In this document: positions 33,785 through 44,017 of the stretch, piece by piece
Layout of the letters: each line of letters begins with the position of its first letter
Numbering within the stretch: position 1 is the first letter of the stretch
NCBI GenBank assembly: GCA_030544235.1
Contig: CM060470.1
Span: 24,172,098-24,236,097 of the forward strand
Reading direction: 5' to 3'
Length of the DNA stretch: 64,000 nucleotides
Source of the DNA: Lepturacanthus savala
Lineage: Eukaryota > Chordata > Actinopteri > Scombriformes > Trichiuridae
Made by a program: the position numbers and the translations under genes
Notes under the pieces: generated by a model
Told to the model about the DNA's origin: nothing
Databases searched by the model: none
What the model saw: only the letters and a program-made list of their open reading frames with translations

Positions 33785-35026
33785 CCGATATATATCAAAT
33801 GTTTATTTCTTTTAATTTTGATGATTATAATATGTCAGCTAATAAAAATCCCAAATTCAGTATCTCAGAAAATTAGAATATTACTTCAGACAGATCCAAA
33901 AAAAAGATTTCTAGAAATGAAAAGTATGAACATGAAAAGTATGATCATGTACAGCACTCAATACTTACTTTGTTTAGTTAGTTTACTTAGTTTCTTTGGA
34001 ACTGCTCAGGTGTTATGAGAGCCCAGGTTGTTCTGATAGTGGCCTTCAGCTCTTCTGTTGTTTCTGGTGTATCACATCTTCCTCTTCACAATACCCCATA
34101 GATTTTCAATGGGGTTAAGGTCAGGCAAGTTTGCTGGCCAATTAAAGTAGATTGGAGGATCCTGGAAAATCGTTTGGAGCAGGCACCATTCAGAAAAAAA
34201 AAACTAAATTCAAAAGGCCAAACCCAAAGCTAACCTGTGCTAAGCATGTCTCATGGCTCACTCAGGTAAGAAAATTCCTCATAACATCATAATGAACCTA
34301 AATGACAAATATGATAATTGTTTGAAGTCATATGTATTAGTATATTCGATTTTCTTTTAATTACTATGATTCCTTTTTTTTATAGGTGTCGTAAGAACAG
34401 CTAAATGATTGATGGATATTCATCTTGTTGCTTTGAGCAGTTTGTATCACCATTACATTTATTGTACAGTAGTGTGCAGAACATAGAACATACATCATAG
34501 CTAATGTTAGCGTATCTCATTCATACATGTTTTAAACATGTAACTGATTGACAAGTGTGCTTTGTTTGATGTTTAGCTGTGTTATATAAATTGTTTATTT
34601 ATTTAGAGTGTTTTTCTTCCCTTCCCCTTTCTATTAATGTATTTGGACAAAGGGCACCTTTTGTGTCTTGCCCTCATGGGGCTGTGTCAATGGTTGTCTT
34701 TTGGTCAGGTCAGCAGTCGTCCCCATGATTCTGTAGCCTACAGAACTAGACTGAGAGACCATTTAATGGACTTTCCAGGTGTTTTGAGTTAATTAGCTCA
34801 TTAGAGCATGGCATCAGCTATCTTCAATATTGAATCTTTCCACAATATTCAAATTTTCTGGGATACCCAATTTGGGGTCAGTTATAATTAGCAACATTAA
34901 AAGAAATACTTGAAGTTGACATCTGTGTGATATGAATGTACACATTGTACAAGTTTCACTTTTTGAATGGAATTATTGAAATAAATAAATGTTTTCATGA
35001 TATTCTAATTATATGACCAGCACCTG
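33785..35026 (-). mobile_element. Second Tc1-like lineage, degraded, foreign interior
   Basis: The right end ATATGACCAGCACCTG (35011-35026) and the repeat AAGTTTCACTTTTTGAATGG are diagnostic of a common fish Tc1-like element. The left part (33810-33900) carries AATTTTGATGATTATAATAT and TTCAGTATCTCAGAAAATTA. On the minus strand the N-terminal transposase region is readable near 34650-34730 (ADLT then an EGKTQKV-like block), and the C-terminal-side text appears at about 34020-34150. The outer left terminal repeat is missing. Roughly 34165-34605 does not resemble the element at all. The copy is non-functional. Confidence 0.8.
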
Positions 35027-35219
35027 TTCTTCATGAATCTGGACTTCAGTCTTTGCTTTTAGTCTTTGCAAATACACAGAAAGAAAAAAAAAATAGGAAT
35101 GCAGTGCTTGTGTTTGTGGTAGATATGTGCGTGTGAGTCTGTAAGAGAGACACATTTAGGAAAAGAACAGGGGAAGATTAATATATGTTGGGTATGGCGC
35201 AAATCACTATATGGCTATA
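35027..35219. other. Unassigned DNA
   Basis: Short spacer with an A-rich run at 35078-35095 and no recognised feature. Confidence 0.5.
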
Positions 35220-35530
35220 GTTACAGTGTGCCTCGGGCTGATACTTGGCTGAATCCATATTGTTAGAGCTGTCAGTCACAAAGTGAACATGCATGCCAAG
35301 AGGCAGAAGCCAGCCCTTCCAAATAAAGATGGACATTTTCTTGGCGTCTATCCCAACAACGGCTTTAAGCTCATGTATTCTCTCTCACCTGGGGACAGAC
35401 GGGATTATGTTAGTGCCAAACCAGCTTTGCGTTATGTGTTTGGAATATACAAAGGTAGTGGCACCAGTCTATTAGAGGAGTTTTTATATAACAAATGGAT
35501 ATCTGCTGCTTTCCAGTGATGAAAGCTGAT
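35220..35530. other. High-complexity block with a 78-codon frame
   Basis: Less AT-rich sequence with a plus frame at 35283-35519. The product is not recognised (it includes GHFLGVYPNNGFKLMYSL and RRDYVSAKPALRYVFGIYKG). No convincing splice sites or start context are seen. A conserved non-coding element or an unannotated exon are both possible, but neither is shown. Confidence 0.2.
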
Positions 35531-35965
35531 AAAGATTAAATAAAAGTAAATCCTTGCACTTTTCAAACTGTCCTATTGTTTGCATGTGTATACAAACATC
35601 TGTACCAGTTTAAAGGTTAAATAATGATAGCATTACCCTAAACATTAGCAGTGGTAGACGAAGTGCTCAGATTCTTTACACAATTTAAAGTAGAAATACT
35701 GTTGCATGTATAGTAAAATGTACTTAGTTTTAAAAGTGGAAAAACTCATTATGCTCACTCTGCTATATTACGATAGTATATCATACTACTTGTTTTTTTA
35801 TCACTAAAATACATGTGAGAACATTTTAATATGTTGGTTCATGAATGAGGAGTCAATTTAAGGTACTTTGGGTAGAGTAATGGTAATATTACTGCATCAT
35901 CATATTTGTCACACAGTGTGTAGGGAATTTGAAAAAGAAAGAAAAGCAACATTTTAATAGAATAT

Positions 35966-36262
35966 CATACACCCACTTATTCCTCATCAATCCCAATCCC
36001 AGCACGAGGCAGGGATACAGCCCAGATGGTTGCCAGCCTATGGTGGGGCACACACCATTCACACCTACAGGCAATTTAGAGTCTCCAATTAACCTCAGCA
36101 TGTTTTTGAACTTTGGGAGGAAGCCGGAGTACCCGGTGAAAACCTACACAAATATGCAAACTCCACACAGAAAGGTCCCAGACCCATGACCAAGGAGGTC
36201 TTTAACCTACGACCTTCTTGCTGTGAGGCAACAGCGCTTACCCCTGCGCCACCGTGTCACCC
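35966..36262 (-). repeat. V-SINE copy b inside a MITE
   Basis: On the minus strand: head GGTGGCGCAGGGGTAAGC and GCCTCACAGCAAGAAGGTCG, then GGAGTTTGCATATTTGTG, TCCTCCCAAAGTTCAAAAAC, TAAATTGCCTGTAGGTG and a tail ending GAGGAATAAGTGGGTG. It is slightly shorter than copy a and lacks the ATGA-type tail. No clear target duplication is seen. The site in the MITE is close to that of the 29-kb copy, just before AAGTAACT. Confidence 0.82.
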
Positions 36263-36336
36263 TAGACCTCTTTTAAAGTAACTTAAGCAGTCAAAATTAG
36301 TAGTGTAAATGTAGTGGAGTGGAAGTATAAATTAGT

Positions 36337-36682
36337 CAGTCAGTCAGTCAGTCATTTTCTATACCTGCTTATTCCTCATTAGGGTCACATGGTCTGCTGG
36401 AGCCTATCCCAGCACGTTACAGCGAGAGGCAGGGATACACCCTAGATGGTCGCCAGCCAATCGTGGGGCACACGCACCATTCACTCACACACTCGAACCT
36501 ACGGGCAATTTAGAGTCTCCAATTAACCTCAGCATGTTTTTGGACTGTGGGAGGAAGCCGGAGTACCTGGTGAAAACCCACGCAGACACAGGGAGAACAT
36601 GCAAACTCCACATAGAAAGGTCCCAGACCCAGGACCAAGGAGGTCCTGAACCTGCAACCTTCTCGCGCCACCGTGTCGCCCA
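36337..36682 (-). repeat. V-SINE copy c with perfect 11-base target duplication
   Basis: Minus-strand V-SINE with the conserved central domain (GGAGTTTGCATGTTCTCCC and CCCACAGTCCAAAAACATG) and the tail GACCCTAATGAGGAATAAGC, ending in four to five GACT units (plus-strand AGTC repeats). TATAAATTAGT occurs immediately before (36326-36336) and after (36683-36693), a perfect 11-base target duplication as produced by target-primed integration. The head is truncated: the tRNA-like A-box region is shortened to GCGACACGGTGGCGCGAG. Confidence 0.9.
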
Positions 36683-36727
36683 TATAAATTAGTATCAAAT
36701 GGAAATATTTAAAGCACAAATTCCACA

Positions 36728-39310
36728 AAATGATGATAATGATATGATATCATAAATGATACGACCAGGACGGTAAATGTAATGGTCAAATTAAACAGGT
36801 CATATAATTTGAAGTGACCCTCACATAAAGAAACTAATTATTAAAAACCTCACAAATGTTTTGACATGCATAATCTCTACCCAAGAGCTCCATACAATAT
36901 TCAGCCCACTCTGCTGTGAAAGCACTACATCACAACTTGTTAATGCCTGCCTAATATTGACAGCCTCTCTCTCTCGTGCTCTCTCTCTTTGTCTTTCTCT
37001 CTGTTTCTCTCTTGCCTGCAAGACATGAAAGGCCCTTGCTGCAGGAGATGTTTGACAAGTGCAACTAGTCTGAGCTATTCGTCTCTCGATGTGTTTTTAC
37101 AAGATCACAAATCTTCCCTAAGCTCTCTTGTTTGAATTTGCGTGTGTCTGTTTAAGTCAGTGTGTGCATCCATGGGTGTACGTGTGTGCGCTCTCATGCA
37201 TGCATGACTCAATGAGGACTGCTCACTGACTTTCAAATGAAACCAGCATTGGGTTTGATCAGCAAATCAGCTGTTTCTAATCCAGGTCATTGGGTCCACA
37301 AGGATAAAACATTGTAATCCTTTACACATTTGCTATAAAAGTTGTTTTTGATGCATTTATGTATATTTAAATCACGGTTTGTGATTTCAGTTGAGCACAC
37401 CTGAATGCAGAATCTGATTATAGCAAACCCACTGTGCAGTTTCTCTTCAGTCATTGCATGAGTGCACTCTTATCATTTGTATTCTGTATTTCTTGGCATA
37501 GAGGCTCATTTTCAGTGAAATGGATGAATGACAGAAAGAGATTAAGATAAACCATAAGCCAAATGTGAAGCATAAGAATCCACTGAAAGCAGTGACTGAC
37601 CTTTTGTGTTATTTACGACACACTGTTCTAGATTAGTCATGGATGTTATTAAAGCTTTAGTGTGCCTATGCAGTATAGACATGTAGTTGTGGTATATGCA
37701 TCAATACACTACACTACATACACTGGCTTGACAGAAGGTAAGCCGGGAGACAATAGTCAACTAAGAGCTCCTCTCTGGCCATTTGTATTAGCTTGTGTTT
37801 TTTCAGCTGGACAGCTGCAGTGTAACTTAACCTCAATGCACCTGGAATCCTTCACCAAGCCGAGGATCCCCAGAGTACTGTTTAGTCCTTTAGGAGACCG
37901 GGCACTCGTGGGATACTCAGACTTGTAATTGCAGGCTCACACAGCATTGTTCATTGATTTCATATTGAGAAATGTTCTTTAAATGTGTCAATGTGTCATG
38001 TGTAGGGTAGATCACCATATAAGGGAGATTACATTGCCATAAATGTGTTGAATTTAAAGTAAAGAAATATCACTTAAGGCCTAAATTGGATATCTTTTTC
38101 TTAAAAAAGGTTCTGTAATATAAGGATGTTGGCTTGTATGAACATGATCTCTCTACACCTTGTATTTTATGTCTGTAATTGAAGTGACAAGCCTAATGAG
38201 CTGTTGCGCTGGTGTCAATTTGTATTCCTCCCTGGAGCCATAACTGCTGGCATAACATATTGTTGCTCAATGTAGGGAATGTTGTTACCAAGAGAAAAAA
38301 AATGTCTGCAGACAAACCCAAAAGTATTTTGCTGAAAAGGATTTGTAGACATACAGACACATGATGAGCAAAAACCTAAAGGAATTCTGGGAAACAGTGA
38401 TAAGGATACATAACTGAATTCATGTCAGCACAGGGTTTACTCTATATCCCAGGTTTTAATCCTGAACTTTGGAATACTTTCACCTCCCATTATGCAATGG
38501 TACTGGCCACATCCCTGATGATCAGGTAGTTGACTTATAATATCAAGAAATTCAAGAACTTTTATTTCTTGTTGGTAGAACATACATTGTACTGCTAAAC
38601 AAAGTCATTTATTTGTTTTTGGCCATGGGAAAATGGGAATAACATCAAGATACATAAAGTTCCCCCAACTACTGTATCACAGAACTATCTCTTCAAGCAA
38701 ATCAGACAGGCTATTTTATACAGGTTAGATTCCCCTGAGTCTGTTTGAACATTTCTAGCATTTAATCCTGGAGACTGGAGTCTGCATCCTGTCACAGATC
38801 TGCAAATACCATTTCCTTTTTATTATTATCTATATTGATATTGTTGCTTTTCCATGTGAAACACATTATTGAACTGAATGTCTGTGTGCAGGGTTGGTTT
38901 GTTGTTGCATTGCTGTTTGCTGATATTTATTTACAGCTCTGTTCTTTTGTATGGTTTGGCCAAAGTTATTTTCTTTCCCTTTTTATTATTATTTGTCAGA
39001 CGTGACTGACTGGCACCCCTCTCTTTTGCACAAAAGAGGTCAAACCCTGCAACACAGTAACTTGATCTTTTCCTTACCCTAACCCTACATTAACCATGAT
39101 TTATTTGCCATGACCATGATCCTTTCATTGACATGCTTAACCATTTTGTAGAGAAAAAATACACACTATTTTGTTGAAAGATCTTTAAGGCGTTGTTGAT
39201 TGAGGGTAATGTGGGGCTTTACAATGTCCTCTTCAACTGAGCTGTTTTGATTTCTTTAGGGTTTTTTAAAAATGTAATGAATTGCTTTAGCCAAAACAAG
39301 AAAAAGCAGA
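36728..39310. other. Unassigned DNA with a CT-rich tract
   Basis: About 2.6 kb without recognised gene or element. A polypyrimidine tract at 36964-37018 and an alternating CATGCATGCATG run near 37196 are the only structured parts. A run of TATTATTATTATTTG-like sequence is at 38981-38998. Confidence 0.45.
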
Positions 39311-39891
39311 AAACCAGTCAGTAACTGCTGTGACCACCATTTGCGTCACGCAGTGCGACACATCGCCTTTGCGTAAAGTTGATCACGTCGTTGATGCTGC
39401 ACAGCCAGAGGGAACATTTGCCCCAACGACCTGCAGTGAGGTCACGACCTTGGAGAAGATGCAGATGAGCTTCCCTGAGACAGATTCTGACAGTTTGTAC
39501 AGAAATTCTTTAGTTGTGCAAACTAACTTTTGCATCAGCTGTCCAGGTGGCTGGTTTCAGATGATCTGGCAGGTGAAGATGCTGAATGTGGAGGTCCTAA
39601 CCTGGTGTAGTTACATGTTTTCTGTGGTTGTGAGGACAGTTGAATGTACGGCAAAATTGCACACTTCCTTAAAACTTGCAGCATCTGTGTCATCATGTTG
39701 TTTAATAAAACTCCACATTTTAGGGTGGGCTTCTATTGTGAACTTGCTGTTTAATCGGCATCTTGATATGTCAAACATGTCAGGGATGAGAGAGAAATAA
39801 GACTTTATATGTATAGGAAAAAGTTTTGGACCTTGTATTTCAACTTGTGAAAAGTGGGCAAAAATAAAAGTGTTTATATTTTTGTTCAGTG
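39311..39891 (-). mobile_element. Third Tc1-like lineage, internally deleted
   Basis: The plus-strand right end ATATTTTTGTTCAGTG followed by TA (39892-39893) is one terminus of a common fish Tc1-like element; the inner terminal repeat extends to about 39790. The minus strand encodes two separate parts of its transposase. The DNA-binding region lies at about 39590-39458 (HIQHLHLPDHLKPATW and VRICLREAHLH). The last 25 codons lie at 39392-39318 (QRRCVALRDANGGHSSY and stop). The catalytic core between them is absent. The other terminal repeat is missing. It is a dead deletion derivative. Confidence 0.85.
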
Positions 39892-41639
39892 TAAATGATA
39901 GTAAAGAGGGAGAAACATTTTCCTCTTCCCACTCCCATAGCATCAACCATACTGTAAATGCATTTTGAAACACACTTGGGAACTCAAACGGTGCTGTGTG
40001 TGTTAGTACCAATAATCCATCATTTTCCTATCTGAGATAATATCTGCTGATAGATGGGTTTTTAAGACACGAAGGGGATGGAGTTGCAATGGTCACCCAA
40101 CTACCACCACCACCACCACCCTTCTCCATAATGACAGGTGCACAGTTGACCTTTCTCTGTACAATTTGGGATCAGATTGCGCTGTTGCAGCTCCCCGTAT
40201 CGCTGCACTATGTGTTTAACCCTGTTAAACAGCTCTATCATGCTCATGGCAATCCAGGTTTTGCATTACACCAACTGCCGCACATATACAATGCTATCCT
40301 TGACTTGGAGATTAGAAGGAGATTTTAGCGATTTACCTCAAGCTCATTTTATCCATATAACACAAGGCATTTCTTTCTGTGCAATGCAGCAAAAAAGATG
40401 GTGTGGTTCACCATGATTAGGTGACTTTATCTTTATACTATAGACAAAAATTTCTCATTCTAATTGGACATTTCCCCTTCTTCAATATACCAATCTACTT
40501 ATAAACATAGTATTTCCTAAAATTTGAAGTAATATGACAAACATAAATAGGCCAACATAAGATGAATAAAAGTATATTACCGCCACGTATTAACAGTTTT
40601 CAATCCTGGTCTTTCTGGGACTTTATGGACTGCTTATGCTTAACTGTTTACAAAAGTGGTGCACAGCAAGCCAAGCACTGCCATTTAATTAGGAGTCCAT
40701 TTCATGGCTATCTGACATGCTGATAAAACTCTCCAAACAAATAGGCAGAGTTTCTCCAGGAGACTGACTGTGAAATTGAGTTGTTTTTTTTTTTTTAATG
40801 CAACCCCACTTGGCAAGGGCACCCATATCTGAAAACTTGGTCACTCAGTCACACACATGCACATGCAAGACGGAGGAATGAATGAAGGGATCAGGGAAAC
40901 TGCCCTATATTCAGTCAACACACACATACATATATATTTATTTGGCAAGAATGTACAGGATCAAATGGTGCACACAGAGCATCCAGCTGATTCAGGTTAG
41001 AGAACCTTTGTTTCTGCTTCTGTTTTTCTCATCGGAGGTTCTTGCACCATGTTTGTGGAAGAAACTCAATCTCCAAATGTCCTCTGACGTGGGATATATG
41101 TTAGCCAAAGTTTTCGTTTAACTGTTAAAGTCATGAATTTAACCATTGTGCAGTCTGGAAAAATGCTCAGGATCTTCTGCATGACCTTAGATATGAGTTA
41201 GACACTGTGACTGTCAAAAGCTGATCTGCCACATATTTGCTTAGGAGGACTGTTAATCGAATTAGATGTGATGTGTCATAATAATGAGGAAAAAACAGCC
41301 CCGTGGACTTTTGGACTACAACTATAGAGCAATTTTTGCGGGCCCCTATTTTGTAAGTATCTCTCGCTCAGATAAAACAGTAACGCCCAGCAACAGGAGC
41401 CGTTGCATGCAAAAAAGTGATACAATTTAATATGCTCAATATGTGCATGAATACAGGCACTAAATGGCATGAAGAACACAGAAAAGGCTTCTGGATCAGC
41501 AGATACTCTGGATTGCAATGTGTTTCAAGCTTGGCACTCTTCCTCAGGCAGCATTAGTATCTCTTGCACACACTCAAGAGTATACTGGCAAGATGCGTGG
41601 ACACGGGTGATGTGATAAACACAGTCTTTAGTTTTCACA
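39892..41639. other. Unassigned DNA, possible conserved part
   Basis: A (CCA)n run lies at about 40103-40121 and a T14 run at about 40784-40797. The block 40130-40420 is higher-complexity (GATCAGATTGCGCTGTTG, CTGCCGCACATATAC) and may be conserved non-coding DNA; this is inference only. No exon recognised. Confidence 0.35.
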
Positions 41640-43632
41640 CTGGTCTATTGAACAACAGTTGGTGGCAGTAACAAGCCAAGAAATGCAGAAATGTGCCAAC
41701 AGGGGTGAGGAAGAAGAAGGCTGGTAGCTAGCGAACATGGATGTAAACAATGTAGGTTTCAAATAGTTTTAGTAAATGAAGAGGCTCTGCAAATGTGGAA
41801 AGATGGCATTCAATATGTTTGTTAGCCCTCAAGGTTACAGCTGCTGTGTTTTGGTGAAAAACAGTGAAGGTGAAAAAAATCTTCAAAAGAATGAAAAAGA
41901 TGACACCAGGTACTTTTAATAATTAACTGTGACAATGACTATTGGAATTATGATGTGTTTTCTTTTTCAAGAGAGTTAATCAATGAGTAGGGTAAATAAC
42001 CCTTCGTGTCAGGTTGTTCTTTGACCTCCACATCATGCATTAAACACACTTCACTTGGTTATCAACACATATACCATCATGGTCATTAACCATTAATAAA
42101 TGGTTTTCATGCTTTTTGCAATCAAAATTTTACATTTTCTACACAGTTTCCCTGTACTGGAAAAAAATATTACCATCCCATACGGTTCTCATGTAATGTT
42201 AATGTTACTCACTACTCTAGTAAATAGAATGGAGCTCAGACACGATTTGGCATTGAGAGATGGTGAGGCGAGCAAAGCTTATGGTTCCATCGTCGGTTAT
42301 ATAAATTCAATAAGAGACACAGCTACCAAACATCTGCTCATTTATTGTTCTGTTTTTTTACTTGGTTTCTTTCTTTTCTTATCCATTTATTTTTTCCTCT
42401 CCTGGGTCTCATTCTTCAAAATTGTCCTATTCTCTGAGTAGATTGAAAGAAATGTTCAAATCAGCCATCGGTGTGTTTTCCTTCCCAGTCCGGTCATTAG
42501 TTTATCAAGCTCATAACTCAGCTGATAAAAAGTAAGTTTGACAGCTGTGCTCCAGCAGATGAATTTAGAACAGGTGATTAAACTTGAGCCGAACTATGTG
42601 TGAGTTAAACGGTTTCGATACCCACCTGCCAATCAGACAAGAGTATTCACCCGGACCATGCCATTAATACAGAGGGTGGTAAGCGAGTCAGTGAATATCA
42701 TTCTGGCCATCATTCAAAATAGTAGAAAAGAGAATGATGACGAAGAAAGGAGGTGAGAGTGCTAAACCTTTGGTCCCTGGTAAGTGTAAAAATTGTACAT
42801 CAGTTCATGTACTAATTTCTATTCAGGAGGTATGAATTGGTGCTTCTATGCAAGTTTAAAAACTAAAAAGCAACAGTGAATAATAGCTATAAATCACAGT
42901 GGGCAATTTAAGGAAACTGGAAACAATTCAACAGCCAAAGATTTATATACATACATCAAAATGGCTTTAGTGAAAACCGGGATTATTTTCACCTGGATAG
43001 AAAGCATAGAATTATAGGGAAGAGGGGAAAGAGGGAAAAAGGTGGGGAAGATTGGTAACAGCTACAGTAGAGAGAGTAAAAAATAGTAAGATCGAAAGAA
43101 ACAGGGACTGCAGCCCTGAATCAGAGGTATCGTATTCAGCCTAGTCCTGACAGAGTCTCCTCTCCAGGTTGAATAGGCCCATTGTTTGGACAAGGCCTCC
43201 ATGACACAGGCCATTTCATTACAGAATGAGCCAGGGCAGAGGGAGTAGATGGTGGTTGCAATGTAACCCCCTGCTTCCCCCTCCACTCCTGTCAAAGAGC
43301 TTCATTCTCTCTCCCTGGGGGCTACCTGCATGAGTGGGAAGACAGCCATACGGGCGAAGCACTCTCAAAAACAAACAGGCACCCTCCATCACAGCAACAC
43401 ACAGAGAGAATCTGTCTTTCCGTGAAAAGAAGACGGTAACTAATAGTCTCTGATGTAATATGCCATGTCTCTCCTGTGACTTAGGGACCAGGAGTAGTAA
43501 AATCATGTCATAATGTCGATATTTCTCTCTTTGTCTTTCTTTCTCAACTACACACACATACACTTATGTATTTGCTTTATCTCAGATGTCTCCAGCAATT
43601 TCCAAATCTTGAGAAATTTATCATTTTAATTT
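41640..43632. other. Unassigned DNA
   Basis: At 41650-41750 GTTGGTGGCAGTAACAAGCC and GAGGAAGAAGAAGGCTGGTA resemble a short teleost repeat fragment. A plus frame at 42100-42441 (113 codons) is hydrophobic, AT-driven and not recognised. Around 43060-43440 the sequence is GC-richer and repeat-free, possibly conserved non-coding. Confidence 0.35.
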
Positions 43633-44017
43633 AATCTAATTAAAGGGACATAAACAAAGCTGCCCATCAATGTCCCCTGCGTGCATGCAACAGCAGTGTG
43701 ATTATCCACTAAAGCTATAATACATTTACTTTTAAATCACGTTTTTATGAGACACTTATTTTACATTGTGGTCCCTTTAAAAGTTTGAAGGATTTTAGTC
43801 ATCAGACATCTGGATCTTACGTTATCAAGAGCAACAAGCTGAACTAACGTTAGAGTTAGTTCAGGTAGCAGCACCGAACAGGCTTAGAGAAACTGATTTT
43901 ACTGTTAAAACTCATAATCCCACAGTATGTCACCACTTCATCTACTTTGTAGTTTGTTATCATTTTGATTGACAGACCCTTAGTGGCAGAAAATGACATA
44001 TTGTGCATTTAAACCAT
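43633..44017. repeat. Possible MITE-like repeat
   Basis: Sequence between AATTAAAGGGACATAAAC and TGACATATTGTGCATTTAAA includes TTAGTGGCAGAAAATGACAT and ATGTCACCACTTCATCTAC. It resembles dispersed fish elements that end in ATATTGTGCCTTTAA. The ends are not clean inverted repeats, so the call is weak. Confidence 0.3.

Larger units (their letters stand above)
35649..36727 (+). mobile_element. CAGTGG-type MITE carrying two V-SINEs
   Basis: It starts CAGTGGTAGACGAAGTGCTC at 35649. Family text such as ATGTACTTAGTTTTAAAAGT and CTCATTATGCTCACTCTGC follows up to about 35965. The middle remnant at 36263-36336 reads AAAGTAACTTAAGCAGTC and AATGTAGTGGAGTGGAAGTA. The last piece, 36683-36727, reads AGTATCAAATGGAAATATTT before homology fades, so the right end is lost. 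Two reverse-oriented V-SINEs fill the gaps. The order of insertion is MITE first, then the SINEs. Confidence 0.7.

Noticed and set aside
35283..35519. 78-codon frame as a coding exon
   Set aside because: No recognised protein and no acceptor or donor fits the frame. Kept only as a low-confidence block.
36964..37030. CT-rich tract followed by CAAG as a splice acceptor with a terminal exon
   Set aside because: The acceptor would end in AAG and the following frame stops after about 14 codons with no recognised similarity.
39330..39800. 156-codon plus-strand frame as a gene
   Set aside because: It is antisense to the remains of a Tc1 transposase and resembles no protein.
42100..42441. Hydrophobic 113-codon plus-strand frame as a membrane protein
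   Set aside because: Phe/Leu richness follows from T-rich DNA and no family is recognised.
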